From the NCBI GenBank assembly GCA_035578175.1, contig JAQMRL010000021.1:5548038-5612037 (forward strand): a stretch of DNA of 64,000 nt. Direction: 5' to 3'. Shown piece after piece: positions 1 to 10,276 of this stretch. The position numbers and the translations under genes were made by a program. The stretch comes from Catonia carolina (Eukaryota; Arthropoda; Insecta; Hemiptera; Achilidae). The first letter of the stretch is position 1; each line of letters begins with the position of its first letter. Below the pieces are notes generated by a model. The model had not been told where the DNA came from, searched no databases, and worked only from the letters and a program-made list of their open reading frames with translations.

Positions 1-261
1 TTATAGAAAATTAAAAGATCTACAACTTTTGTTTAGAGCATTTTTCTCTACAGAGCCTAGTTTAGCGTGAAAGCGTGATTTTCCGTATTTTTAAGCCAAA
101 CTGAGTTCGATTGTCATTTTGCGTCATTCACTCGTGATTAAAATAAGGTTATGTTTTTGAGGTTAGTTTTTGTTTATTTCTAATATTTTATTAATAATGT
201 TAGGTTTATTATTAATCATTTGCATGGCAAGAGAAAGTTGTGTGAGTGTTTCACACCAGAT
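1..261 (-). mobile_element. HINE (Helentron-like) copy, cut by window start
   Basis: Left-end portion of the dominant repeat family, in reverse orientation. It ends at 256-260 with CCAGA, the complement of the family's TCTGG start, preceded by the GTGTGA/TCACAC hairpin and GGCAAGAGAAAG. The rest of the element lies outside the window. Confidence 0.85.
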
Positions 262-478
262 TTTTATTGTAGTTTTAAGATAAGACGCCCATAATGCATT
301 GTTAAAAACATTTTAATTAAATGACTTAACAAAGAAACACAAGATGAAATAAAATTTTATTATTATCATTAAAAAAATTAATATTATAGCCTACTACATT
401 GAATTGAACTACATTTATTGTTTTATTACAATAATGTAAAATTTTATGTATTAAGAAAGAAGTGCAAACTAACGTACG
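262..478. other. AT-rich stretch without recognised gene
   Basis: No coding exon, RNA gene or recognised repeat is visible. The stretch is strongly A/T biased and runs up to the first long direct repeat. Confidence 0.6.
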
Positions 479-570
479 TATATAATAAACATGTTAAAAA
501 AAACTTTCATATCATTTAATGTAGAAATATAGCCCCCAGCCAAAAAAGTTATTGAATTAAATAGAAAATA

Positions 571-1334
571 CAGAGTGATTTTTTAGTCCTGTTACCCAAT
601 TGTTAATGTCCGGTAATATTTTTCTAAAAAAATAAATTTTGTTTTGTGACACTAAGTTGGTAGCTCTACTCAACCAGTATGGATATGGCAGTGTAAGTTG
701 ATTCTCCTTGAGCTGTGTAAAATTTTGTGCCATTTCCGGTCGTGCTACGAACAGAATGTCTTTTAAAACAATCTCTTGTTTAAATCTGGAGGCTGAAGCT
801 GTAGAACTAATCGTATGTGATACGGATACAATTTCAATTTTTTAGCAGCTTTCTGAGCACTCGAACATGACAAATCAACATGCGAGGAAAGTTTTTGTAA
901 ACTTTTCCATGGAGAATTGAGCAATCTTGTTTTCACATTCTCTTAACGTCATCTGTCAAGAGAGTTGGTCGACCACTACGTTTTCTGCTGCAAACAATAC
1001 CTGCCTCTAAAAATCAGTTAGTTAGCCTAGAATAGAGTGGAGGAACACGAAAAAATTTAATTTGAAATGATTCTTTTACACTCGCATACGATTTTGTAGC
1101 AAAATATTGTTCAAGAATGAAAACCCGTTGTTCTAGGGTAAAAGACATTCTGTTCGTAACACAACTGGAAACAGCACAAAATTTTACGCAACTCAAGGAG
1201 AATCAACTCAAACTGTCATATCTATACCGGTTGAGTAGGGCTACAAACTTTGTGTCACAAAACAAAATATCCCTTTCTTAAAAAAAAATTACCAGACATT
1301 AACAATTGGGTAACAGGACTAAAAAGTCACTCGG
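571..1334 (-). mobile_element. Non-autonomous Tc1/mariner-type element with long inverted arms
   Basis: Ends are CAGAGTGATTTTTTAGTCC on the left and the complement of CCGAGTGACTTTTTAGTCC on the right. The inverted arms are about 195 bp (571-766 and 1141-1334). TA is duplicated at 569-570 and 1335-1336. The direct repeat at 1756-1989 is the empty site, with a single TA, so both boundaries are certain. A transposase N-terminal remnant lies between the arms. Confidence 0.9.
775..1148 (-). pseudogene. Mariner-family transposase N-terminal remnant
   Basis: On the minus strand an ATG at 1146-1148 opens MSFTLEQRVFILEQYF, the first helix-turn-helix (DUF4817-like) of insect mariner transposases. After frame changes there is a GRPTLLTDDV-like linker, then SPWKSLQKLSSHVDLSCS and LKLYPYHIRLVLQL, which match the second helix-turn-helix region. 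Frameshifts separate the pieces and the whole DDE catalytic domain is absent, so it cannot be active. The assignment rests on recalled family motifs. The original protein would have bound the terminal repeats of its own element. Confidence 0.75.
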
Positions 1335-1478
1335 TATTATCATAGTTTTATTTGAAAGGATTTTTAAATTGCAGTAAAATAGATAAAAATGTTTTGTTGT
1401 GAATAGATAATAGATAGAGCCTAATGGATGTATTACATTTATAACACGTTTCTACGTATAATAAAAATAAACAAAGTA

Positions 1479-1755
1479 CAGTATTCAGATGAAATGAAGT
1501 CCCCTAGCCGTGGGAGTGAGAGAATGCATAACGCTCTCACTCGCACAACCCATACGCGCCAACACAATAATAACATTGTCGTATAATTTTACTCATTGTT
1601 GTGAGCAAGCGTTTTAAACTAACAAACAAGATAACGACTGTAGTATGTTTTCAGATTTGGATTATAACGGTAAAGACCTTTTGAGCGCATGCATAGTTAT
1701 GCCACATATCTCCCTCTCACTCGCTCGGCTATGGGACATTAGTTTGTCTGATACC
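1479..1755. mobile_element. 277-bp MITE with imperfect terminal inverted repeats
   Basis: The left end AGTATTCAGATGAAATGAAG followed by TCCC pairs imperfectly with the complement of the right end, GGTATCAGACAAACTAATG followed by TCCC. Both continue into a TAGCCG and GAGTGAGAG motif. No coding capacity. It is flanked on both sides by the 234-bp direct repeat rather than a short target duplication. Confidence 0.7.
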
Positions 1756-1989
1756 TATATAATAAACATGATAAAAAAACTTTCATATCATTTAATTTAG
1801 AAATATAGCCCCCAGCCAAAAAATTTATTGAATTAAATAGAAAATATTATCATAGTTTCATTTGAAAGGATTTTTAAATTACAGTAAAATAGATAAAAAT
1901 GTTTTTGTTGTGAATAGATAATAGATAGGGCCTAATAGATATATTACATTTATAACACGTTTCCACGTATAATAAAAATAAACAAAGTA
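1756..1989 (+). repeat. Long direct repeat, right copy (234 bp, uninterrupted)
   Basis: Second copy of the 234-bp repeat, starting directly after the MITE end. It preserves the sequence as it was before the mariner insertion seen in the left copy. Confidence 0.9.
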
Positions 1990-2141
1990 TTAATAATGTA
2001 TTTTATGTATTTTTATTGCTGTTTATTATGTCAGTTACAGAATCTGTCGAGAATATTAATTGGTCTTTCAGCTTTTTAGCTTCAAAAGTAACTTAATGTT
2101 GTTTCACACATGCAAAGTCTACCCACCTTTAGTTTGCTCCT
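1979..2141 (+). repeat. Long direct repeat, left copy (about 160 bp) before a HINE copy
   Basis: Shares TTTTATGTATTTTTATT, AATCTGTCGA and CAGCTTTTT blocks in the same order with 2884-3041, diverged by substitutions and small indels. It ends exactly where the 5'-truncated HINE copy begins. Confidence 0.8.
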
Positions 2142-2675
2142 ACAAAAGTTGTAGATCTCTTAATTTTCTATAAATTTTATTATATACACTTTTGTCGCAA
2201 AATGCATTCTAAGGCCGAAATCTTTAAAAAAATAGATTTTTCACACGTTTTCGTGAGAAAAAAAATTGCTAATTACCGCTAAACTGAACGTTATATAAAA
2301 AAAAAGTTTTATATAAAAGTTGTAGGATTTCAAATTCTCTACAACTTTTATTATATAAATTTCTGCGCTAAAATGCATATTAAAGCCGCGATCTTGAAAA
2401 CACAATGTTTTTACGTGAAAACAGCCTGACCAAGAATTTCAGCAAACATGGCGCCTACTCTAACTTGTAAAGCATAAAAAATTTAGTAAACGAGGCGATT
2501 TGAAAAACAATTGAAGGACCAGTTTTTGAGAAAATCGCAAAAAAGTGAAAAATGACACGAATAAACTACTACTTCCGGTTGACCGATTTTGATGAAAATG
2601 TTCGTGTTGGATCCGGTAATGGTATGTAACTTAAGTTTTAAGTTCGTACGATGTTCCGTTCATGAGATATTCTGT

Positions 2676-2749
<74 letters not shown>

Positions 2750-2886
2750 AGACCAATCGCTAAAAACATGTTTGTGTGGGTTGAGGGGGTCTGTTTACGC
2801 GTAGATCCGGTGAAGAGTGGAATTATTAAAATCGAAATAAAACACTACTTTCCATCCTATATATTCATATAGGCAAGAGAAAGTAA
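2142..2886 (+). mobile_element. HINE copy, 5'-truncated
   Basis: Begins inside the family consensus at the AAAAGTTGTAGATC block and runs through a (CA)n tract at about 2679-2747 to the right-end hairpin and GGCAAGAGAAAGTA. Bracketed by the long direct repeats at 1979-2141 and 2884-3041. Confidence 0.9.
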
Positions 2887-3041
2887 TAAACAAAGTATTT
2901 TATGTATTTTTATTACTGTATATTATGATGTCAGTCACGGAATCTGTCGAAAATGTTAATTAGTCTGTCAGCTTTTTGGCTTCATAAGAAAGAAGAAGGT
3001 TCTTTCACTCACATAAAGTCTATCCTTCCTTTAGTTTCTCC
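2884..3041 (+). repeat. Long direct repeat, right copy (about 160 bp)
   Basis: Diverged counterpart of 1979-2141, starting at the right end of the HINE copy. Confidence 0.8.
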
Positions 3042-3091
3042 TACTGTCTACAAATAGTGACGTCACTGAGTATGCGCATTACTTAAAAAAA

Positions 3092-3934
3092 GATTTGGTG
3101 TGAAACATTCACACGATTTTCTTTTGCCGATGTAAGCAATGAACAATATAACCTAACATTAGTAATAAAACATTAGAAATAAACAAAAAACTAACCTCAA
3201 AAAACATAACCTTATTTTAATCATGAGTGAAAGACGCAAAATGAAAATCGACCTCAGTTTGGCTTAAAAATACGGAAAATTCCTCTTTCACGCTAAACTA
3301 GGCTCTGTAGAAAAAAATGCTTTAAATAAAAGTTGTAGATCTTTTTATTTCCTATAAATTTTATAACATACACTTTTGTCGTAAAATGACACAAAAAAAA
3401 AATAGCAATAAAAATGACACAATAAAAAAATTAGGATTTAAGGCCGAAATCTTAAAAAAAATAGATTTTTCACATGTTTTCGTGAGAAAAAAACAGAAAA
3501 TTGCTAATTACCGCTAAACTAAGCGTTATACAAAAAAATGTTTTAAATGAAAGTTGTAGAATATTAAATTCTCTACAGTTTTATTATATACCTTTTTGCG
3601 CTAAATTGCATATTAAAGCCGCAGTCTTAAAAAAAACACTTTTTTACGTGAAACAGCCTCTCCAAGAATTTCAGCAGACATGGCGCCTACCCATCTTGTA
3701 AAGAATAAGAAATTTAGTATGAGACGATTTTTAACAAAATCGTATGACCCGTTTTTAAGAAAATCGCAAAAAAATTAAAAATACAGGAATAAAGTAGGCT
3801 ATTACTTTTGGTTGACCAATTTTGATGAAAATGTTTGTGTCGGGTTCTGTAGTAGAATCTAACTTAAGTTTCAAGTTTCAAGTTTGTACGATGTTCCGTT
3901 CTTGAGATATTCTGTTCACACACACACACACACA

Positions 3935-3972
<38 letters not shown>

Positions 3973-5245
3973 TGCGCGCGCGCACGCACGCACACACAGA
4001 CCAATTGCTAAAAACATGTTTTTTGGGTTCAGGGGGTCTGAAAACGTGTATATCGGGTGAAAACTCCATTTGTAAAAATCGACATGAAACAATACTTTCC
4101 TTCTATGTATACAGGGTGATTCAAAATTAGACGGAAATCTCTTGGGATCTCATTCTATAGCTAAAAATAAGAAAAAAAGTTCATATAAATGTATGCCTGA
4201 AAACGCTTAGTTAGCGAGTTACGGCTAGCAAAAAATTTCACCTAGAACTCTGTACCCTCGGTGAACTAAGACAGTATAAAAATGTTAAAGCTTGTTACAA
4301 AGATACAAATACGATTGTTTCTTATGTTTTTTAATCTGAGAAATTGAATAAAATTGGTTCCAGAGCTGTAAATGCAATTCTTTCAGAGATATCTTACATA
4401 AAACACAAGAATTGGTGCAAAGAAATAACACATTTTTGTGTTTAACGTAAGATTACTTCCATAAATGGTAAATAAAGGTGTATTTTTCCTTAAATAAATT
4501 TGTAGAAAATTTAATCTGAAAAAATTCTTGTGAATTACTCAGGAAAAAATGAATAATAGATATTGAAATTTCGCTTTATTAAAAATCAAAACCGACGCAC
4601 ATAAAATGCACATTCTTAACGGCACAAAATATTACGTTAGGAGTAACAGCTGATAATGATCAGCTGTTACTGCCAACCTAAATATTAGTTAATATTTTAT
4701 GCAGTTCAGAATGTGCGTTTTATGTGCGTCGGTTTTGATTTTTAATAAAGCGAAATTTCAATATCTATTATTCATTTTTTCCTGAGTAATTCACATAAAT
4801 CTTTTCAGAATTAAATTTTCTACAAATTTATTTAAGAAAAAATACACCTTTATTTACCATATATGGAAGTAATCTTACGTTAAACACAAAAATTCGTCAT
4901 TTCTTTGCACCAATTCTTGTGTTTTATGTAAGATATCTCTGAAAGTATTGCATTTACAGCTCTGGAACCAATTTTATTCAATTTCTCAGATTATAAAACA
5001 TAAGAAACAATCGTATTTGTATCTTTGTAACTAGCTTTAACATTTTGATACTCTCTTAGTTCACCGAGGGTACAGAGTTCTGGTGAAATTTTTCGCTAGC
5101 TGTAACTCGCTAACTAAGCGTTTTTAGGCTTATGTTTATAAGAACTTTTTTTCTTATTTTTAGCTATAGAATGAGATCCCAAGAGATTGCTGTATAGTTT
5201 TGAATCACCCTATATATTATTCACATAGGGCAAGAGAAAGTAAAA
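3092..5245 (+). mobile_element. HINE copy split by a foldback element
   Basis: Left end ATTTGGTGTGAAACATTCACACG at 3092 is a slightly diverged family start. The copy continues to 4111, resumes at 5213 and ends with GGCAAGAGAAAGTA. The foldback element inserted in the terminal hairpin loop region. A mixed CA/CG tract occupies about 3916-4000. Confidence 0.9.
4112..5212. mobile_element. Palindromic foldback element (about 1.1 kb) at a TA target
   Basis: Two arms of about 540 bp are near-perfect inverted copies around a centre at about 4643-4671 reading GTAACAGCTGAT...ATCAGCTGTTAC. The outer ends are CAGGGTGATTCAAAA and the complement of TAGGGTGATTCAAAA, with TA on both sides. No coding frame. 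Its terminal GGGTGATTC resembles the mariner at 29954-30893 and the foldback at 32023-33032, suggesting cross-mobilisation by a mariner-type transposase (inference). Confidence 0.85.
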
Positions 5246-5351
5246 ATTGTATTTGTTCTAAAAGAGAGTTACTATTTTGATTCTCTTGATGTATATTTGT
5301 AAACAATACTTCGAGTGTACTTACACTAAAATGTACTATTTTGTGTTACAG

Positions 5352-5656
5352 CTTCAAGGTGAATCATTCACATTGATGGATGGTATTATAGGAGTTGCTT
5401 TATCGCCACCTGGATCTCCAAACCGGAGATTATACTTCCAACCGTTCGCTTCAGACCGTTTATTCTCTTTGCCTACATCCGCGTTGAAAGGAGGACCGAA
5501 TCCCGGTGACGACGCAGACCTTCCCGTATCATTAGTTGGACACAAAAGCTCACAGGCTGCCGGTCTTGCCGTAGACCCAAGGGATGGATCGTTAATATTT
5601 GCTCCAATAACTGAAACAGCTGTTGCTGCATGGACTCCAGGTTCTTCTCAACACAG
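5352..5656 (+). CDS. Yellow/MRJP-family protein, internal exon (partial gene)
   Basis: This exon encodes about 101 residues of a yellow-family protein: FTLMDGIIGVALSP, LYFQPFASDRLFSLPTSAL, VGHKSSQAAGLAVDPRDGS and AVAAWTP motifs, in the order usual for the C-terminal half of the MRJP fold. Family members are mostly secreted. Drosophila yellow acts in melanin pigmentation and some paralogues are dopachrome-conversion enzymes; which role applies here is unknown. The acceptor is a pyrimidine-rich tract ending TTACAG at 5351, the first codon is in phase 0, and the donor is AG/GTTAGT after 5656, leaving two bases of a split Arg codon. Upstream exons, including the signal peptide, are outside the window. 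The paralogue is not assigned; yellow-e, -d or -h-like genes are possible. Confidence 0.92.
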
Positions 5657-5700
5657 GTTAGTCGTCTATTATTTTAAGAAAAACGATATCAATATCACCT

Positions 5701-6155
5701 TGCCCATGACACACAGGTAAAGGTTAAATTATTTGCACTCGATCTGCTCGTTCCTTGCCCATAACACACAGGTGGAGTGTCAAAATATTTACACTCAATC
5801 TGTTCGTTGCAGAGCTAAAATAAATAGTTCTGTTTCTTATCACGTGATCAGCCAATTAAATGAGTGAATCATTTAATAAGAGAAGAGGTAGAGGTGTACT
5901 GTGACACTAATCAGAGTTATCTTCTCTGAGAGTAATGAATTTCATTATACAGTTGAACCCTGTGGTGAATGAAGTGAAGGTGTCATTTGCAGAGTGGAAA
6001 ATATGTGCTTTTCAGAGGGCCCGGCATGCTGATAAGCGTATTTTTCCACTGAGTGAGTTGTGGCAATGGTAAGCACCTCACTCATAGTTTTACTTAGTAA
6101 AACCTCTAGAGGTTCAAACCAGCCTACAGGCTGATGACCTAAACAACACAGCTCG
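5701..6155 (+). mobile_element. SINE2 copy, forward, with a duplicated head
   Basis: A head fragment at 5701-5753 (ACACAGGTAAAGGTTAAATT) precedes a full copy at about 5754-6155. The copy runs from GCCCATAACACACAGGTGG through GCAGAGTGGAAAATATGTGC to GGCTGATGACCTAAACAACA. Together with 6199-6470 it forms a tail-to-tail inverted pair. Confidence 0.85.
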
Positions 6156-6198
6156 TTCCAAGGCTACAAAAGAATATTTCTGTTTCTCATCATATGTG

Positions 6199-6470
6199 TT
6201 GTTTAGGTCATCAGCCTGTAGGCTGGTTTGAACCTGTAGAGGTTTTACTAAATAAAACGAGGAGTGAGGTGGTTTACTATTGCCACAACTCACTCAGTGG
6301 AAAAGTACACTTATCAGCATGCCGGGCCCTCTGAAAAGCACATATTTTCCACTCTGCAAATGACACCTTCATTTCATTCACCACAGAGTCCAACTGTATA
6401 ATGAAATTCATTACTTTCAAAGGAGATAACTCTGATTAGTGTCTTTTACACCTGTTTAACTATAACCAAC
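6199..6470 (-). mobile_element. SINE2 copy, reverse, tail-to-tail with the previous copy
   Basis: Begins TGTTGTTTAGGTCATCAGCC and ends in the TTTTACACCTG region, lacking the last part of the head. The transcript of the pair could fold into a stem of about 230 bp with a loop of about 45 nt. Confidence 0.85.
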
Positions 6471-6787
6471 TACGGTGGCGTGCGGGCCGCACATGCGCAG
6501 TAAGTATCTTCCCCACCACAGCGTCGTAGCCTGATACAGGCTGCCTCTAAAGTAGTACTCACTACTCGTTGTGTTCTGTTCGTGAGGTTATCTTTTTAAC
6601 ATTTGTGTCGCTTTCGAAAGCCCCACGCCGTCGAAATTAGTTGCGCGCGCACAAAATACTGGGAAAAAGGTCTGCGATTCAATTGGGGGTAATAGGCAAT
6701 AAGTTTTTTTTCTAAATTATGTACCTACCATACGTTTTGACAGGCCCGAAAGAGAGGGACGTCATACCCTTTTTCTGTTATATATAC
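6471..6787. other. Unassigned, relatively GC-rich stretch
   Basis: Contains GGTGGCGTGCGGGCCGCAC and CCCCACGCCGTCG segments, which stand out in this AT-rich window. No open frame, repeat match or RNA fold was recognised. Confidence 0.5.
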
Positions 6788-7758
6788 TGTGACATTTTTT
6801 GCTAAGGTCCGTTTCGGGATCTAGGTTATTAAATAATTAATACACTAAAGTTTACAATAATTACAAATATTTATTTCACTTAAAGATTACAGAATAAATG
6901 ATTAAACTAATTATAATTAAGTAATACAATAAATGATTTAATAATTCACTTAAAACAGATAATTAACAATAAATAACTTACACTCACTTTTATAGATTAC
7001 ACAAACATACAAAAACATAGAAACTGAATTCCACAAAAACTACACATTAACTTTACAATACACTCACAAAAAGACTTTACACAATACACACACAACAAAG
7101 AGACGGTATAACAATCGTTGCTCGGATGCGTAACCTGTAGACGCACCGCAATAATCGCACGGCAAAGATCACACGAATTCTGACTGGACCGCACTCGGGG
7201 GCCTCCTTTTATAATCATTCACAAAGATCGTTCCAGAACAAAGTAGAGAAATCTACTCAAGTACAAAAATAACTCTTTATTTATGAATGCTAGAAAAATC
7301 CATTGTTAATAGGTCAACAAAAGGTCTTTTGTTGCCGGCCGCATTGGCGCAGTTGGTAACGTGCTCGCCTCTCATCATGCGGTTCTGGGTTCGAATCCCA
7401 CTCAGGCACGGCATATTTTCATACGTTACAAAAATTCATTTTATCCTCATTTCACACAGTTACACCCCAACGTCGTCGCTAATGACCACAGCAGTTGATG
7501 CGACGTTAAAAAAAAAAAAAAAAGGTCTTTTGTAAATAGAAAACGTAAACAACCTGCCTCCCTCATAATAGCTGTACACAATACCTAAACTTTATGATAG
7601 TTATTACAACCCTTATGAATGAATAGACACACCCTCATGGTTACAACTGTCATTTACAAAACTGATCTTATTGTGTATTGTTACTTTTATTATTTCCTAA
7701 CTACCTTTATGAATGGAATTCCGGAACATTCGCGATCCGTCTAGTCGATTCTGTTACA
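6788..7758 (-). mobile_element. Solo LTR of a Gypsy-like retrotransposon
   Basis: On the minus strand the LTR runs from TGTAACAGAATCG (7758) to AAAAATGTCACA (6788), so it has TG...CA ends. ATAC is duplicated on both sides (6784-6787 and 7759-7762), a 4-bp target duplication typical of Gypsy-type integrases. Inside are GATTATAAAAGGAGG (TATA-like) upstream of CGAGTGCGG, and AAATAAATATT as a polyadenylation signal. No PBS, gag or pol follows, so it is a solo LTR. A SINE1 interrupts it. Confidence 0.82.
7333..7520 (+). mobile_element. SINE1, full-length, tRNA-derived
   Basis: The tRNA-like head has TTGGCGCAGTTGGTAACG (A box region) and GGTTCGAATCC (B box), then a body with CATACGTTACAAAAATTCATT and a poly-A tail. 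AAAGGTCTTTTGT is duplicated on both sides (7320-7332 and 7521-7533), showing retroposition into the LTR. Confidence 0.92.
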
Positions 7759-7828
7759 ATACGTTGCCGTCCTTTTTGTTAAATTTTCATACAACTGATA
7801 CTGTGCGTGCGTAGTTGATTTCTAAAAA

Positions 7829-8806
7829 TCTGGTGTGAAACACTCACACAACTTTCTCTTGCCAATGCAAATAATTAACAATAAACCTAACAAAAACTAA
7901 CCTCAAAAACATAACCTTATTTTAATCATGAGGGAAAGACGCAAAATGAAAATCGAACTCAGTTTGGCTTAAAAATACGGAAAATCAACTCTTTCACGCT
8001 AAACTAGGCTCTGTAGAGAAAAATGCTCTAAACAAAAGTTGTAGATCTTTTAATTTTCTATAAATTTAATTATATACACTTTTGTCGTAAAATGCATACT
8101 AAGACCGAAATGTTAAAAAAATCGATTTTTCTCACGTTTTCGTGAGAAAAAAAACAGAAAATCGCAAATTACCGCTAAACTAAGCGTTATACAAAAAAAT
8201 GTTTGAAACAGAAGTTGTAGGTCTTTAAATTCTCTACAACTTTTATTATATAACATTTTGCGCTAAAATTTATATTAAAGCCGTAATCTTAAAAAAACAA
8301 CGTTTTTACGTGAAAACAGCCTCACCGAGAATTTCAGCAAACATGGCGCCTACCCTATAAGATTATAGGGAATAAAAAATTTGTAGAATTTTGTATTTTG
8401 TAGAATTTTGTAGAACTTGTAGAGAATAAAAAATTGAGTAAAATAGGCGATTTTAAAAAAAATCGTAGGACCAGTTTTTGAGAAAATCGCAAAAAACTGA
8501 CAAATTATACGAATAAACTACTACTTCCGGTTGACCGATTTTGATGAAAATGTTCGTGTCGCGTCCGGTAGTGGTATGTAACTTAAGTTTCAAGTTTCAA
8601 GTTCGTACGATGTTCCGTTCTTGAGATATTCTGTTCACACACAGACACACACACACACAGACACACACACAGACCAATCGCTAAAAACATGTTTTTTGGG
8701 TTCAGGGGGTCTGAAAACGTATAGATCCGGTGAAAACTCGATTTCGAAAAATCGACATGAAAACAATACTTTCCTTCCTATATATTCATATAGGCAAGAG
8801 AAAGTA
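7829..8806 (+). mobile_element. HINE copy, full-length (978 bp)
   Basis: A good reference copy. TCTGGTGTGAAACAC start, offset CTTTCTCTTGCC, two diverged internal modules, short (CA)n with CAGACA interruptions at about 8634-8671, ACCAATCGCTAAAAACATG, right hairpin and GGCAAGAGAAAGTA. No long flanking repeat. Confidence 0.92.
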
Positions 8807-9393
8807 AAAATTGACGTACGTTTGGTATAAAGTTCACAGCTATAAAAAATGATTCAGCTTCTTGGAATACTAACAGGAAGGAGACACCAGACACGATGAT
8901 CTATCTTTGACTTCCCTTCAAAAAGTGATTTTTTCAATCTCGTTTATTATTTCTGTTTCTTCCCCACAAATATCAAATTACAGATAAAATTTTATAATTT
9001 ATAACAAAATAATAAAACGCATATTATGTCGTCCTGGAAAAGAAGTTATATTAGCCTACGTGATACGCAAAAAATGCGATGAGATTTAAACGTCTAACTT
9101 TGTACGAGCGTATCCTATCTAAATATCAGAGTATAATAAAAAAATATAGTGTAATAAAATATGATTCATTAGGAAGCAAAAGTAATTTTTTCAGAATTTT
9201 TTGATGAAAAATGAGCTTGTTAGAGTGTAGTGAATGAAACTGGCGGGCAGAGTGCCCTACCGTATCGCGTATTGTCACTATTGCGCTTGAACACCGTGCA
9301 CTGATTGAAATGAGTTGAGGGGAAAGGCTGAAGCAACACATTCTCTCTCTGTCTCGCTACCCTCCCTACATGCCACCGTAATTGGCGAACAGT
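8807..9393. other. Stretch with no recognised gene
   Basis: Scattered short frames only. No splice-compatible yellow exon and no repeat family seen elsewhere in the window. Confidence 0.5.
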
Positions 9394-9404
9394 ATACCTC
9401 TTCT

Positions 9405-9574
9405 TAAGTTGTAGGGAGAAGATCTGTTGGAAGGAGGAGAATATCTTGGCTTAGGAACTTGAGACAGTGGTTTAATGTCGGGTCATCTGATCTCTTTAGG
9501 GCTGTGGCTTCCAAACTTAAAATAGCAATGATGATAGCCAACCTCCGAAATGGAGATGGTACATGAAGAAGAAG
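9405..9574 (+). pseudogene. LINE reverse transcriptase C-terminal tail fragment
   Basis: An open stretch encodes RRSVGRRRISWLRNLRQWF, then LFRAVASKLKIAMMIANLRN and a stop, followed by a GAAGAAGAAG tail. This basic GRRRISWLRNLR...LFR motif is a recurrent C-terminus of insect non-LTR retrotransposon polyproteins (recalled family knowledge). The rest of the element is missing, as expected of 5' truncation. ATACCTCTTCT occurs on both sides (9394-9404 and 9575-9585), a plausible 11-bp target duplication. Confidence 0.7.
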
Positions 9575-9708
9575 ATACCTCTTCTATTCCTAATGATTCA
9601 GTCATTTAATTGGGTGACCATATGATAAGCAACAAAACTATTTTTATACACCTGGAATTAACAGATTGAGTAAAAATAATTTAACACTCCACCTGATTAT
9701 TATGGGTC
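9575..9708 (-). mobile_element. SINE2 head fragment
   Basis: Reverse-orientation 5' part of SINE2, including TGATTCAGTCATTTAATTGG and CAGATTGAGTAAAAATAAT and ending near TATTATGGG. Confidence 0.75.
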
Positions 9709-9833
9709 GAGTTTATTGTATAATGTGGAAATTGATGGTTGTCCTATAAATAAAACCATAAAGATTTCTAAACACATCTTTAAAAAGTGTTAAAAAACCT
9801 TGAAAATACGATTACCAAATCATTCTTCAGTAA

Positions 9834-9837
<4 letters not shown>

Positions 9838-9871
<34 letters not shown>
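9838..9871 (+). repeat. (TAA)n microsatellite
   Basis: About eleven tandem TAA units. Confidence 0.95.
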
Positions 9872-9876
<5 letters not shown>

Positions 9877-10040
9877 TATGACACTTGCTCTTGCTGACCA
9901 ACGTAATTATGTGATTAACTTTGAAACGGTATTATTTATTGTATGTCGTTTAAATGAAAAATACTTTAAGTAGTATTCTTTTCACCGTGAAATCTTTTAT
10001 TACAATTTGAATACAATATATTTATTAACACTTCAAAAAT

Positions 10041-10276
10041 AATATATGAAAACCGTGACTTGTAAACAATTTTAATGTATTTATTAGTTTCATTGTACAA
10101 CTGTATTAGTCACCTAGTTTATAAATTATGACAACAAAAACAAATGTGACAAAATAACGAAATTGTTACAGATCTTACAAATGTTTAATATATAAAAAGA
10201 ATACAATTATTTTGATATTAGAAAGAGAGAGAGACTGAGAGAGAGAGAGACTAATTCAATGAAATGATAAGAAAAA
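10041..10276 (+). repeat. Long direct repeat, left copy (about 235 bp)
   Basis: Matches 11409-11640 in order: AATATATGAAAAC, TTTATAAATTATGACAACAA, GTTACAGATCTTACAAATG, a GA-rich run and AATTCAATGAAATGATAAG. Its 3' end abuts the start of the HINE copy. Confidence 0.9.

Larger units (their letters stand above)
479..1478 (+). repeat. Long direct repeat, left copy (234 bp, split by a mariner element)
   Basis: After removing the mariner element and one TA duplicate (571-1336), 92 + 142 = 234 bp remain. They match 1756-1989 almost base for base; both hold a run reading AGCCCCCAGCCAAAAAA. This copy abuts the start of the MITE at 1479. Confidence 0.9.

Noticed and set aside
5354..5545. Minus-strand frame over the yellow exon
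   Set aside because: A shadow of the yellow-family exon, which has clear family motifs and splice sites on the plus strand.
7333..7410. Possible tRNA genes (SINE1 heads, also 16298, 22670 and 31320; SINE3 heads)
   Set aside because: B boxes are good, but the acceptor stems do not close properly and each is followed by a SINE body, poly-A and target duplication.
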